A stretch of 64,000 nt of DNA from an uncultured Oscillospiraceae bacterium (GTDB lineage Bacteria > Bacillota > Clostridia > Oscillospirales > Oscillospiraceae): NCBI GenBank assembly GCA_934660965.1, contig CAKUIM010000004.1:27762-91761 (forward strand). The letters run 5' to 3'. Shown here in pieces: positions 35,367 through 43,928 of this stretch. The notes beneath the pieces were generated by a model. The model searched no databases. It was given only the letters and a program-made list of their open reading frames with translations, and was not told the DNA's origin. Every line of letters starts with the position of its first letter. Position 1 is the first letter of the stretch. Made by a program: the position numbers and the translations under genes.

Positions 35367-36524
35367 ATGATCGAGCAGACACTCAACACCGCCCTCTACA
35401 GCGCCCGGCCCAGCGCCATCCGGGAATTCTCCCGCCTGGCCAGGGAGACCCCCGGCTGCGTGAGCCTCACCCTGGGCGAGCCGGATTTTGACACTCCCGC
35501 GCCCGTGCGCGCCGCCGCTGCCGACGCCCTGGAGCGGGGCGAGACCCACTACATTGAAAATAACGGCTCCGCCGCCCTCCGGCAGGCCATCGCCGGCTTT
35601 GAGCGCACCCGGAACGGCATGGACTACACCCCCGACGAGGTCATCGTCACCGCCGGGGCCACCGAGGCGCTGTTTGCGGCCCTCTTCGGCATCCTGAACC
35701 CGGGGGACGAGGTAATCGTCCCGGTACCGGCCTTCCCTCTCTACGAGCAGATCGTGGGGCTGTGCCGGGGGGTGTTCGTCCCTCTGGACACCGCACCCGA
35801 CGGCTTTCAGATCAGCGCGCAGCGGCTCGCCCGGGCGGTCACGCCCCGCACCAAGGCCATATTGCTGAACTCCCCCAACAACCCCACCGGCTGCGTGCTG
35901 GGCCGGGAGAGTCTGGAAAACGTGCGCCGGGCGGTGGAGGGGCGGGACATTTTTGTCCTCTGCGACGACGTCTACCGGCAGCTCACCTACGGCGCAGACT
36001 ACCACAGCTTTGCCGAATACCGGCAGCTGCGCGCCCAGATTCTGGTGGTGCAGAGCTTCTCCAAGCCCTACGCCATGACCGGCTGGCGCATGGGCTATCT
36101 GCTCTCTGACCGTCCGATTGCCCAGCGGCTCGCCCTTGTCCACCAGTTCGCGGTGGTATCCACCCCCGCCCCCTTCCAGCGCGCCGCCATCGCCGCCCTG
36201 GGCTGCTCCTGCGATGCCATGCGGGAGACCTACCGGGCCCGGCGGGACTATGTCCTCCGGCGGCTTGCCGCCATGGGTCTTCCCGTTGTGGAGCCGGAGG
36301 GCGCCTTCTACGTGTTCCCCTCCATTGCCTCCTTCGGCCTGACCAGCGCCGAATTCTGCACCCGCATGATTACCGAGGCCGGCCTTGCCGCCACCCCGGG
36401 CGCATGCTTTGGCGGCGAGGGGCACATCCGCCTTTCCTGCTGCTATGGGGACGAGGCGCTGAAGGAAGGGCTCGACCGGCTGGAGCGCTTCCTTTCCATT
36501 TTGAAGGCAGAGCAGGAGGCATGA
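35367..36524 (+). CDS. patA: PatA-type aminotransferase, probable N-acetyl-LL-diaminopimelate aminotransferase
   Basis: 385 residues. Fold type I, class I/II: LNSPNNPTG (about 167-175), the DDVYRQLTYG aspartate and the PLP lysine in SFSKPYAMTGWRMGY (near 231-245). In Bacillus PatA does the transamination of N-acetyl-2-amino-6-oxopimelate; the position between dapH and the deacetylase makes that the best call, though the family also includes other aminotransferases. AAAGGAG precedes the ATG; its TGA overlaps the next gene region. Confidence 0.85.
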   Translation: MIEQTLNTALYSARPSAIREFSRLARETPGCVSLTLGEPDFDTPAPVRAAAADALERGETHYIENNGSAALRQAIAGFERTRNGMDYTPDEVIVTAGATEALFAALFGILNPGDEVIVPVPAFPLYEQIVGLCRGVFVPLDTAPDGFQISAQRLARAVTPRTKAILLNSPNNPTGCVLGRESLENVRRAVEGRDIFVLCDDVYRQLTYGADYHSFAEYRQLRAQILVVQSFSKPYAMTGWRMGYLLSDRPIAQRLALVHQFAVVSTPAPFQRAAIAALGCSCDAMRETYRARRDYVLRRLAAMGLPVVEPEGAFYVFPSIASFGLTSAEFCTRMITEAGLAATPGACFGGEGHIRLSCCYGDEALKEGLDRLERFLSILKAEQEA

Positions 36525-36526
36525 AC

Positions 36527-37702
36527 ATGAACGGACAAGAGCTTCTCCGCCGCGCCCATGCCATGGAAAACGAGCTTTTTGAGGTGCGCCGGCGCATCCA
36601 TGCCTGCCCGGAGCTGGGCAATCAGGAGTACAAGACAGCCGGCCTTGTGGAGGACTATCTGCGCGGCTGCGGCATCGAGACGTCCCGCCCCCTGCCCACC
36701 GCCGTGGTGGGGGTGCTCCGGGGCAGCCTGCCGGGTACCGCCGCCGCCCTGCGCGCCGACATGGACGCCCTGCCCATCCGGGAAGCCACCGGCGTGCCCT
36801 ACGCCTCCCGGTGCCCGGGGGTGATGCACGCCTGCGGCCACGACTTCCACACCACCGCCGCCCTTGGGGCGGCAAAGCTTTTAAGCCAGATGCGGGAGAG
36901 CCTTCCCGGCACGGTGAAGTTTTTCTTCCAGCCCGATGAGGAGGGCCGGGGGGGCGCGGCACGGATGATGGAGGCGGGCTGCATGGACGCCCCCGAGGTC
37001 ACAGCGGTGTTCGGCGCCCATGTGGACCCCAATCTGCCCGCCGGCACCATCGGCGTGCGGGAGGGAAAATTCTACGCCGCCGCCGACGTGTTCGACGTGG
37101 TCATCCACGGCAAAAGCGCCCACGGCGCCCAGCCCGAGCTGGGCATCGACGCCCTCTATGCCGCCGCCGATACGGTGTGCGCCCTTCATCAGCTCACCGC
37201 CCGCTTCCCCGACGAGCGCACCGTGCTGGCCATCGGCACCTTTTCCTCCGGCGCCGCCCGGAACATCATCGCCGACCGGGCGGAGTTTGCCGGCATCCTG
37301 CGCACCCTTGGCCCGGACGCCCGCGCCGCCATGAAGGAGGCGCTGCTGCGCACCATTGAGGAAACTGCCGCGCGCCACGGCGCCCGGGCGGAGGCAGTCA
37401 TCCGCACCAGCTACCCCGGGGTGGTCAACCACGCCGGGGCTGCCGCCCTTGTCCGGCGCACCGCCGCTGCCCTGCTGGGCGATGGGCGCTTGGCGGACAT
37501 CCAGCAGCCCACCATGACCACCGAGGACTTCGGCTGCTTCGGCGCGCGCGCCCCCATCGCCTTCTACCACATCGGCGTGGGCGGGGATTACAGCCTGCAC
37601 ACCCCGGGCTTTCTTCCCCCCGAGTCGCTGCTGCCCGATGCCGCCGCCCTCCACGCCGCGGTGCTCGCAGCCTATCTGGCCGACCCCGCCGCCATCCTGT
37701 AA
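36527..37702 (+). CDS. N-acetyldiaminopimelate deacetylase (M20 amidohydrolase)
   Basis: 391 residues from the ATG at 36527, seven bases after AGGAGG; an ATG at 36521 is too close to that site. M20D metal ligands: HACGHDFHT (about 102-110), DEEGRGGA (near 137-144), GAHVDP and a late ICHxG-like ...FYHIGVGG. The dimerisation domain lies at about 185-300. It should remove acetyl from N-acetyl-LL-diaminopimelate as B. subtilis DapL does; general M20 hippurate-type activity is the alternative. Completes the acetylase branch with dapH and patA. Confidence 0.85.
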   Translation: MNGQELLRRAHAMENELFEVRRRIHACPELGNQEYKTAGLVEDYLRGCGIETSRPLPTAVVGVLRGSLPGTAAALRADMDALPIREATGVPYASRCPGVMHACGHDFHTTAALGAAKLLSQMRESLPGTVKFFFQPDEEGRGGAARMMEAGCMDAPEVTAVFGAHVDPNLPAGTIGVREGKFYAAADVFDVVIHGKSAHGAQPELGIDALYAAADTVCALHQLTARFPDERTVLAIGTFSSGAARNIIADRAEFAGILRTLGPDARAAMKEALLRTIEETAARHGARAEAVIRTSYPGVVNHAGAAALVRRTAAALLGDGRLADIQQPTMTTEDFGCFGARAPIAFYHIGVGGDYSLHTPGFLPPESLLPDAAALHAAVLAAYLADPAAIL

Positions 37703-37751
37703 CGGCCCGGGCTGGAGTTCTGCCCATCAACAAAAAAGGAGGCGGCATGCC

Positions 37752-38399
37752 GTGAAGCGCCCTGTCATCGCGGTCTTTCTCGCCCTGGAGGCCGGGCTGT
37801 ACGCCGCCTTCCTCACCCTGGACGCCCGGGGCAGCGCCGGCGCGGACGTGGGGCTCAAGTACGCCGGTATCCTGCTCTGCCTTGCCTTTTCCGCCCTGTG
37901 CGCGCTGCGGGGCGGCGACAGGCTCACCCCCATCGCCCTCGCCCTCACCGCGGCGGCGGACAGCCTGCTGCTGGTGGCCGATTCCCGCTACGCTCTGGGG
38001 GTGCTCATCTTCCTGGGGGCGCAGTCGGTATATCTTATCCGGCTGCGGCGCGCGTCAGGCCGGACCTTCTATGCCCTGCGCCTGCTCCTGCCTCTGGCGG
38101 CGGGAGTCCTGCTCTATGCCCTGGGCGAGGCGTCGCCGCTCAATCTGCTCGCCGGGCTCTACTTCTCCCAGCTTGTGTGCAATGCCGTCATCGCCTGGAC
38201 GCTGCGCACTCGGCCCTTCCGGGTGCTGGCCGCGGGGCTGACCCTTTTCATCTGCTGCGACCTCTGCGTGGGGGCCTTCAACGCCCCCGGCCTTGCTGGA
38301 GCCGGGCTCTGGCGCGCGGCGTCCTTCGGGATGTGGCTTTTCTACCTGCCGTCCCAGGTGCTCATCGCCCTGTCCGCCCTGCCGGAAAAGGAGGATTGA
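37752..38399 (+). CDS. YhhN/TMEM86-like membrane protein
   Basis: 215 residues from a GTG at 37752 after AAAGGAGG. Seven to eight hydrophobic helices. The pattern LKYAGILLCLAFSAL, then TAAADSLLL, then LGVLIFLGAQSVYLIR (about 35-110) resembles the YhhN family, whose eukaryotic members hydrolyse the vinyl ether of lysoplasmalogens. Anaerobic Clostridia make plasmalogens, so such a role would fit, but the match is only by eye. Located 49 bp after the dap operon and just before a Lit-like membrane gene. Confidence 0.5.
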   Translation: MKRPVIAVFLALEAGLYAAFLTLDARGSAGADVGLKYAGILLCLAFSALCALRGGDRLTPIALALTAAADSLLLVADSRYALGVLIFLGAQSVYLIRLRRASGRTFYALRLLLPLAAGVLLYALGEASPLNLLAGLYFSQLVCNAVIAWTLRTRPFRVLAAGLTLFICCDLCVGAFNAPGLAGAGLWRAASFGMWLFYLPSQVLIALSALPEKED

Positions 38400-38400
38400 C

Positions 38401-39063
38401 ATGAAACGCTCCAAGCTGCTCTCCGCTTTGCTCGCCGCGGCCATCGCCCTGGCGCTGCTTGCCGGCTCCATCGCCCTGCCCATCGTGTGCCGGCCCTTCT
38501 ACTATGCCCACATCGGAGCGCTGCACCTGGAGGAGCGCACCGGCCTGTCCCGCGCCGAGATCCGCACCGCCTATGACGAAATGCTCGACTACTGCCTGGG
38601 CGCGCCCGAGTTCTCCACCGGCGTTCTCAAGTGGTCGGAGAGCGGGAAGAGCCACTTTACCGACGTGCGCGGCCTCTTCCTGCTGGACCTGCGTCTCTTT
38701 TTCGCCGCCGCGGCGGCCATCCTCTTTCTCATCGTCCTTGCCCGGCTGTACCGGCGCTCCTTCTCGCCCCTGCTTGGCCGGGGGCCCTGCTTCTGGGCGG
38801 GGGCGGGCCTGGGGGGCGCTTTCCTCATTGTGGGCGGCCTTGCCGCGCTGGACTTCGACCGGGCCTTCGTGGTGTTCCACACCCTGTTCTTCCCGGGGAA
38901 GGACAACTGGCTCTTCGACCCCGATACCGACGAGATCATCAACATCCTGCCCCAGCAGTTCTTCATGGACTGCGCCATTCTCATCCTTTTGGCGCTGGCT
39001 TTGGGCTGCGCCGCCCTCATCCTCGCGGATTTGTGCCGGGGCAGACGCCCACGCCGCACTTGA
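38401..39063 (+). CDS. TIGR01906/DUF1461 membrane protein, Lit-like
   Basis: 220 residues, ATG at 38401 behind AAAAGGAGG and only one base after the previous stop. Four membrane helices with a large external loop. FHTLFFPGKDNWLFDP and IINILPQQFF (about 160-190) are the DUF1461 signature. Members include Lit, which moves an acyl chain within bacterial lipoproteins to make lyso-forms; the conserved His residues in SHFTDV and VFHTLFF are present. Lipoprotein remodelling is therefore the best guess, not proven. Confidence 0.72.
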   Translation: MKRSKLLSALLAAAIALALLAGSIALPIVCRPFYYAHIGALHLEERTGLSRAEIRTAYDEMLDYCLGAPEFSTGVLKWSESGKSHFTDVRGLFLLDLRLFFAAAAAILFLIVLARLYRRSFSPLLGRGPCFWAGAGLGGAFLIVGGLAALDFDRAFVVFHTLFFPGKDNWLFDPDTDEIINILPQQFFMDCAILILLALALGCAALILADLCRGRRPRRT

Positions 39064-39091
39064 CACCGATTTCTCCCCGTGTTAGTATAAT
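39060..39091 (+). promoter_or_regulatory. Promoter of the Cys T-box operon (long spacer)
   Basis: TTGACA (39060-39065) and TATAAT (39086-39091) are perfect but 20 bp apart, longer than usual; the true -35 may differ. Confidence 0.5.
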
Positions 39092-39097
39092 GAGGTG

Positions 39098-39331
39098 TAA
39101 AGTAAATATCGCGATGATCGCCATGAAGTAGCACAGGGCATCCGCCGCCAGAGAGAGGCTGCCGCCGGCTGAAAGCAGCTTTCGGAAGGGCCGCTGTGCG
39201 AAATGCAAGCGGGAGCGAGGGGGATATTGGGCGCCCTCCGTCCGGCCACGTCACGGCCAAGAGTGATAAATGAGAGTGGAACCGCGAGTATCTCGCCTCT
39301 CACGCCGCACGGCGTGGGGGGCGTTTTCCGT
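39098..39331 (+). promoter_or_regulatory. T-box leader, cysteine specifier
   Basis: T-box GAGAGTGGAACCGCGAG at 39272-39288, terminator stem CGCCTCTCACGCC/GGCGTGGGGGGCG (39295-39327) with TTTT. In stem I, CACAG pairs with CTGTG below which a TGC (39204-39206), a Cys codon, lies opposite an AGTA turn. Controls cysE-cysS. Confidence 0.88.
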
Positions 39332-39366
39332 TTCTGCCTTCCCTTTTCTGAAAGGAGTGATCTTCC

Positions 39367-40038
39367 TTGACCCGCTTGGGTGAGACCCTGCGCGCCTATC
39401 AGGCCCGGGACCCCGCGGCCCGCAGCCGCCTTGAAATATTCCTGCTCTACCCCGGCGTACACGCCATGATCTTCCACCGGGTGTCCCACTGGCTGTGGCG
39501 GCACCATCTGCGCTTCCTGGCCCGGCTCAACTCCCAGATCGCCCGGCACTGCACCGGCATCGAGATCCACCCCGGCGCGGTCATCGGCCGGCGGCTGGTT
39601 ATCGACCACGGCATGGGCATCGTCATCGGCGAGACCGCCGAGATCGGCGACGACGTGCTGCTCTACCACGGCGTGACCCTGGGGGGCACCGGCAAGGACC
39701 AGGGCAAGCGCCACCCCACCATCGGCAGCAACGTGCTCATCTCCGCCGGGGCCAAGGTGCTGGGCCCCTTCCGGGTGGGGGACGGCGCGCGCATTGCCGC
39801 CAATGCCGTGGTGCTGGGCGAGGTGCCGGAAAACGCCACCGCCGTGGGCATCCCCGCCCGGGTGGTGCGGGTGGCCGGGCAGAAGCCCGACTTTGCCGAC
39901 AAGGTGGACCAGGTCCACATCACCGACCCGGTGCAGAAGGAGCTGCAATCCGTGCAGTCCCGCCTGGAATTTCTGGAGCGGGAGCTGGAGCGCTGCCGCC
40001 TGCCGGACTCGGGCGAGAGCCGCTGCACCCGCACATGA
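39367..40038 (+). CDS. cysE: Serine O-acetyltransferase
   Basis: 223 residues from a TTG at 39367, nine bases after AAAGGAG; the first ATG in frame would remove the N-terminal helices. Family signature YHRVSHWLW-like FHRVSHWLW (about 36-44), then hexapeptide beta-helix with HPGAVIGRRLVIDHGMGIVI and the catalytic DHG/HGVTLGGTG (near 98-106). It makes O-acetylserine, the acceptor for cysteine synthesis. Behind a Cys T-box and 39 bp before cysS, so cysteine supply and tRNA charging respond together to uncharged tRNA-Cys. Confidence 0.95.
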   Translation: MTRLGETLRAYQARDPAARSRLEIFLLYPGVHAMIFHRVSHWLWRHHLRFLARLNSQIARHCTGIEIHPGAVIGRRLVIDHGMGIVIGETAEIGDDVLLYHGVTLGGTGKDQGKRHPTIGSNVLISAGAKVLGPFRVGDGARIAANAVVLGEVPENATAVGIPARVVRVAGQKPDFADKVDQVHITDPVQKELQSVQSRLEFLERELERCRLPDSGESRCTRT

Positions 40039-40077
40039 CCGCATTTCTATCATCCACCTATAAGGAGGAGCTTTTAC

Positions 40078-41544
40078 ATGTATCTTTACAATTCCGCGAC
40101 CCACAAGAAGGAAGAATTCACCACCCACACCCCCGGCCGGGTAGAGATGTACACCTGCGGCCCCACGGTGTACCACTACGCCCACATCGGCAACCTGCGC
40201 TCCTACATCATGGAGGACGTGCTGGAAAAATTTCTGCGCTGCGCCGGGTATGACGTCAACCGGGTGATGAACATCACCGACGTGGGGCACCTGGCAAGCG
40301 ACGCCGACACCGGCGAGGACAAGATGCTCAAGGGCGCCCGCCGGGAGCACAAGAGCGTCATGGAGATTGCCAGGTTCTACACCGACGCCTTCTTCGAGGA
40401 CTGCCGCAGGCTCAACATCAAGACCCCCGACGTGGTGCAGCCCGCCACTGGCCTCATCGACGAGTATATCAAGATCATCTCCGCCCTCATCGAAAAGGGC
40501 TACGCCTACTTTGCCGGCGGCAACGTCTACTTCGATACCTCCAAGCTGGACCACTACTATGTGTTCAACGACCACGATGAAGAGGATCTGGCCGTGGGCG
40601 TCCGGGAGGGCGTGGAGGAGGACGAGAACAAGCGCAACAAGAACGATTTCGTCCTGTGGTTCACCAAATCGAAGTTCGAGGACCAGGCCCTCAAGTGGGA
40701 CTCCCCCTGGGGGGTGGGCTACCCCGGCTGGCACATCGAGTGCTCCGGCATCTCCCTGAAGTATAACGGCGAGTATCTGGACCTGCACTGCGGCGGCATT
40801 GACAACGCCTTCCCCCACCACACCAACGAGATCGCCCAGAGCGAGGCCTATCTGGGCCACCCCTGGTGCCGGCAGTGGTTCCACGTCCACCACCTGAACA
40901 CCAACCACGGCAAGATGAGCAAGAGCTCCGGGGAGTTCCTCACCGTATCCCTGCTGGAGGAAAAGGGCTACGACCCCCTGGCCTACCGCTTCTTCTGCCT
41001 CCAGAGCCACTACCGCAAGGCCCTGGTGTTCTCCTGGGAGAACCTCGACAATGCCGCCACCGCCTATCAGAAGCTCATCAAAAAAATCGCCGCCCTCAAA
41101 GCGGGCGACGGCGCGGTGGACGAGGACGCCGTGCGCGCCTACCGCGAGAAATTCATAGAGCAGGTGGGCAATGACCTCAATACCGCCCAGGGCGTCACCC
41201 TGCTCTACGACGCCCTCAAGGCCAAGGCAAATGACGCCACCCGCCTTGCCATCCTGGGCGACTTCGACCGCGTAATGAGCCTGTCCCTGCTCGACAAGGC
41301 CCGGGAGCTGCGCCAGAAGGTCGTCACCCTGGGGCCGGTACACGTCAACCTCACCCTGGGCGCTCAGGCGGGCATCACCATCGACGGTGAGGGGGACAGC
41401 GCCGTCGACGCCCTGGTGGCCCAGCGGGCCCAGGCCAAGAAGGACAAGAACTTTGCCGAGGCCGACCGCATCCGGGACGAGCTGCGCGCCCAGGGCGTGG
41501 AGATCACCGACGTGCCCGGCGGCGCAGTGTGGCGCCGGGTGTAA
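40078..41544 (+). CDS. cysS: Cysteinyl-tRNA synthetase
   Basis: 488 residues, standard length. Zinc Cys in YTCGPTVYHYAHIGN (about 22-36), which also contains the HIGH-like box, and KMSKS in NHGKMSKSSGEF (near 277-288); the second zinc patch is ECSG and the helical anticodon domain follows from about 350. AAGGAGG lies before the ATG. Second gene of the Cys T-box unit. Confidence 0.98.
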   Translation: MYLYNSATHKKEEFTTHTPGRVEMYTCGPTVYHYAHIGNLRSYIMEDVLEKFLRCAGYDVNRVMNITDVGHLASDADTGEDKMLKGARREHKSVMEIARFYTDAFFEDCRRLNIKTPDVVQPATGLIDEYIKIISALIEKGYAYFAGGNVYFDTSKLDHYYVFNDHDEEDLAVGVREGVEEDENKRNKNDFVLWFTKSKFEDQALKWDSPWGVGYPGWHIECSGISLKYNGEYLDLHCGGIDNAFPHHTNEIAQSEAYLGHPWCRQWFHVHHLNTNHGKMSKSSGEFLTVSLLEEKGYDPLAYRFFCLQSHYRKALVFSWENLDNAATAYQKLIKKIAALKAGDGAVDEDAVRAYREKFIEQVGNDLNTAQGVTLLYDALKAKANDATRLAILGDFDRVMSLSLLDKARELRQKVVTLGPVHVNLTLGAQAGITIDGEGDSAVDALVAQRAQAKKDKNFAEADRIRDELRAQGVEITDVPGGAVWRRV

Positions 41545-41606
41545 GGCCGCGCCCCGGAATACGCAAGAGAACCCCCGCCCGGGCGGGGATGAAATGGGAG
41601 GTTTAT

Positions 41607-42578
41607 ATGAATCCGTGTACGCTGTATATCGTCGTCCCCTGCTACAATGAGGAGGAGGTCCTCCCAGAGACCTCCCGCCGTCTGAAGGATAAGCTGGAGA
41701 CCCTGATGGCTGCGGGCAAGATTACGCCGGACAGCCGCATCCTCTTCGTCAACGATGGCTCCAAGGACAAGACCTGGGAGATCATCTCCGGCCTTCACGC
41801 CCGGTGCCCCCTGTTCTCCGGCGTGGACCTCACCCGCAACCGGGGCCACCAGAACGCCCTGCTGGCCGGGCTGATGACCGCCAAGGACCGGGCCGACGCC
41901 GTCATCTCCATGGACGCCGACCTTCAGGACGACGTAGACGCGGTGGACGCCATGGTGGACAAGTTCCTGGACGGAGTGGACATCGTCTACGGGGTGCGCT
42001 CCTCCCGGAAGAAGGACTCCTTCTTCAAGCGCTTCACCGCCGAGGGCTTCTACCGGGTGATGAACGCCCTTGGGGCCGAGACGGTCTTTAACCACGCCGA
42101 CTACCGCCTCATGTCCCGCCGGGCGCTGGAGGGCCTGGCCCGGTTCCGGGAGGTAAACCTCTTCCTGCGAGGCATCGTGCCCATGATCGGCTACCGCACC
42201 GACACCGTGGAGTATGAGCGGGGCGAGCGCTTTGCCGGCGAGAGCAAGTACCCCTTGAAGAAAATGCTCGCCTTCGCCATGGAGGGCATCACCTCCCTGT
42301 CGGTAAAGCCCCTGCGGCTCATCACCACCCTGGGCTTTCTCGTCTTTTTCATCTCCCTTGTGATGATCGTCTATAATCTGGTGCGCTGGGTCGGCGGCCA
42401 CACCGTCACCGGCTGGGCCAGCATCGCCTGCTCCCTGTGGGCGCTGGGCGGGCTGAACCTGCTGGCCTTGGGCGTTGTGGGCGAGTATATCGGCAAGATC
42501 TACCTGGAGAGCAAGGGCCGGCCCCGGTTCCTCATCCGCCAGGTACTGGAGGACAACGATGAAGAAAAAGCTTCTTGA
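41607..42578 (+). CDS. GtrB-like family 2 glycosyltransferase
   Basis: 323 residues from the ATG at 41607 after GGGAGG. GT-A fold with YIVVPCYNEEEVLPET (about 6-21), FVNDGSKDKTWEII and the MDADLQDD motif; two C-terminal membrane helices (about 235-300). It resembles bactoprenol glucosyltransferase GtrB/polyprenol-phosphate mannosyltransferases, which load a sugar on undecaprenyl phosphate. Overlaps the next gene, a GtrA-type flippase, by 20 bp: a classical gtrB-gtrA pair for wall polymer glycosylation. Confidence 0.88.
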   Translation: MNPCTLYIVVPCYNEEEVLPETSRRLKDKLETLMAAGKITPDSRILFVNDGSKDKTWEIISGLHARCPLFSGVDLTRNRGHQNALLAGLMTAKDRADAVISMDADLQDDVDAVDAMVDKFLDGVDIVYGVRSSRKKDSFFKRFTAEGFYRVMNALGAETVFNHADYRLMSRRALEGLARFREVNLFLRGIVPMIGYRTDTVEYERGERFAGESKYPLKKMLAFAMEGITSLSVKPLRLITTLGFLVFFISLVMIVYNLVRWVGGHTVTGWASIACSLWALGGLNLLALGVVGEYIGKIYLESKGRPRFLIRQVLEDNDEEKAS

Positions 42579-42966
42579 CGCCTCGGTGTGGAAATTCCTG
42601 CTGGTGGGCGTGGGCAACACGCTGCTGTCCATGGTGCTCATGTTTTTGCTGGAGGGCCTGGGCTACTGGCCGTCCACCGCCATCGCCTACGTGGCCGGCG
42701 CGGTGATGAGCTTCTTCCTCAACCGCTCCTTCACCTTCAAAAGCAACGCCGGCTTCTGGCCGTCGGTGCTGAAATTCGCCGTGAACGTGGCGGCGTGCTA
42801 CCTGCTGGCCTACTCCATCGCCCAGCCCCTGGCCGGGTGGGTGCTGGGGCGCACGGCCATCTCTCCCATCTGGCAGGAGCGCCTTGCAAAGCTTGTGGGT
42901 ATGGGCCTTTACACCGTGCTCAACTATTTCGGGCAGCGCTTCTTCGCCTTTCGGAACAAGGCGTGA
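42559..42966 (+). CDS. GtrA-family membrane protein
   Basis: 135 residues, ATG at 42559 overlapping the end of the glycosyltransferase gene. Four membrane helices; FLLVGVGNTLLSMVL (about 13-27) and FFLNRSFTFKS (near 53-63) are the GtrA signature. GtrA proteins are thought to flip undecaprenyl-phosphate sugars across the membrane. Translationally coupled to its glycosyltransferase partner. The final FGQRFFAFRNKA matches the family's C-terminus. Confidence 0.9.
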   Translation: MKKKLLDASVWKFLLVGVGNTLLSMVLMFLLEGLGYWPSTAIAYVAGAVMSFFLNRSFTFKSNAGFWPSVLKFAVNVAACYLLAYSIAQPLAGWVLGRTAISPIWQERLAKLVGMGLYTVLNYFGQRFFAFRNKA

Positions 42967-43015
42967 ACGCCGTATTAAAAAATTATGAAAGAGCCGTTAA
43001 ACCTCTGAAAATCCC

Positions 43016-43044
43016 TTGCATCCCCGCTTTGGAGCGGGTACAAT
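43016..43044 (+). promoter_or_regulatory. Promoter of the small Cys-tailed protein gene
   Basis: TTGCAT (43016-43021), 17 bp, TACAAT (43039-43044). Confidence 0.72.
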
Positions 43045-43098
43045 AAGGCCATCAGAAACGACCGGGAACGGTCCCGAATCATCAAGGAGGTTTTTCAT

Positions 43099-43563
43099 AT
43101 GAGCATTGATTTTGACGCCCTGAATGCAAAAGCCAAGGATCTGGCCCAGACCAGTGTTGCCAAGGCCAAGGAGCTCACCGACTCCGCCATCGATAAGAGC
43201 AAGGAGCTCATCGAGATCGGCAAGCTCAAGGTACAGAACGCCAGCGAGGAGGAGGCCATCAAGAAGGCCTATCTGGAGCTGGGCAAGCTCTACTACGCCG
43301 AGCACGGCCTGGCCCCCGACGCGGCCTATGCCGCCCTGTGCCAGCAGGTAACCGAGTCCAAGGGCAAGATCGAGTACAACAACGAGCGCATCGCCGACAT
43401 CAAGGCCGCCGGCAAGGCCAAGGGCTGCGACGCGGCCGACGCCGAGTGCGCCTGCGGGGAGAGCGCCCCTGAGGAGCCCTGCCCCTGCCAGCCCTCCGAG
43501 GCCGAGCCCGAGGCCCCCGCCGACTGCCCCTGCTGCGGCGGCGAGGACAAGAAGGACGAGTAA
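43099..43563 (+). CDS. Small coiled-coil protein with Cys/Pro/Glu-rich tail
   Basis: 154 residues, no recognised name. Residues 1-105 are charged and helical (repeated AKAKDLA/KAKELTDSAIDKSKEL heptads, like small zinc-ribbon-domain or serine-proteinase-inhibitor-like cytosolic proteins of Clostridia). From about 110 the tail carries CDAADAECACGE, EEPCPCQP and DCPCCGGEDKKDE, nine cysteines that could bind metal. No signal peptide. Strong ribosome site AAGGAGG and own promoter and terminator, so probably well expressed. The last 59 codons and everything after are duplicated in inverse orientation next to valS. Confidence 0.65.
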   Translation: MSIDFDALNAKAKDLAQTSVAKAKELTDSAIDKSKELIEIGKLKVQNASEEEAIKKAYLELGKLYYAEHGLAPDAAYAALCQQVTESKGKIEYNNERIADIKAAGKAKGCDAADAECACGESAPEEPCPCQPSEAEPEAPADCPCCGGEDKKDE

Positions 43564-43576
43564 TCCGAACCATCTG

Positions 43577-43615
43577 AAACGCGCCCCGTCTCAAGACTTG
43601 AGACGGGGCGCGTTT
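43577..43615 (+). terminator. Terminator of the Cys-tailed protein gene
   Basis: 19-bp perfect arms AAACGCGCCCCGTCTCAAG around one A, then TTTTG. A copy is at 45492-45530. Confidence 0.92.
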
Positions 43616-43681
43616 TGTCCGGCGGGCACAGAGCGCAGGAATTTCAGAAAATATTTGTGCATAAGTTATGCATTTTTGCCG

Positions 43682-43710
43682 TTGACAGTCAGTTTATTGT
43701 GTGATATATA
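43682..43710 (+). promoter_or_regulatory. Inward promoter of the island, left arm
   Basis: TTGACA (43682-43687), 17 bp, TATATA (43705-43710). Followed by GGAGG and a four-codon ATG frame, then a reading frame VIRKAFASFDHHCKEMQYG without clear start, reminiscent of the first helix of transposon-borne sigma-like regulators (weak). Confidence 0.65.
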
Positions 43711-43928
43711 TAGTGCAGAAGCATAATGGAGGTGATGCCAATGGGTAATCTATAATACGGTGATTCGCAAGGCCTTCGCTTCCTTCGATCACCATTGCAA
43801 GGAGATGCAATACGGGCAAGGTGCGTGCGCAGCTCTGTTGAAGGACACCCACGCTTATTTGCCGGAAAGGAGCCATAAGTGAAACTGCCTTTCCCCTTGA
43901 GTACCGTCCTGGAGGTATCGGACGAAAG

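Larger units (their letters stand above)
43387..43819 (+). repeat. Inverted duplication, left arm
   Basis: Matches 45296-45720 on the other strand. Includes the 3' end of the Cys-tailed gene (about 98% identical), its terminator, a promoter and the start of a degraded small frame (VIRKAFASFDHHCK). Confidence 0.88.

Noticed and set aside
34743..36962. Open frame of about 740 codons on the minus strand
   Set aside because: Antisense of dapH, patA and the deacetylase gene.
39082..41343. Open frame of about 750 codons on the minus strand
   Set aside because: Antisense of the Cys T-box, cysE and cysS; no independent coding evidence.
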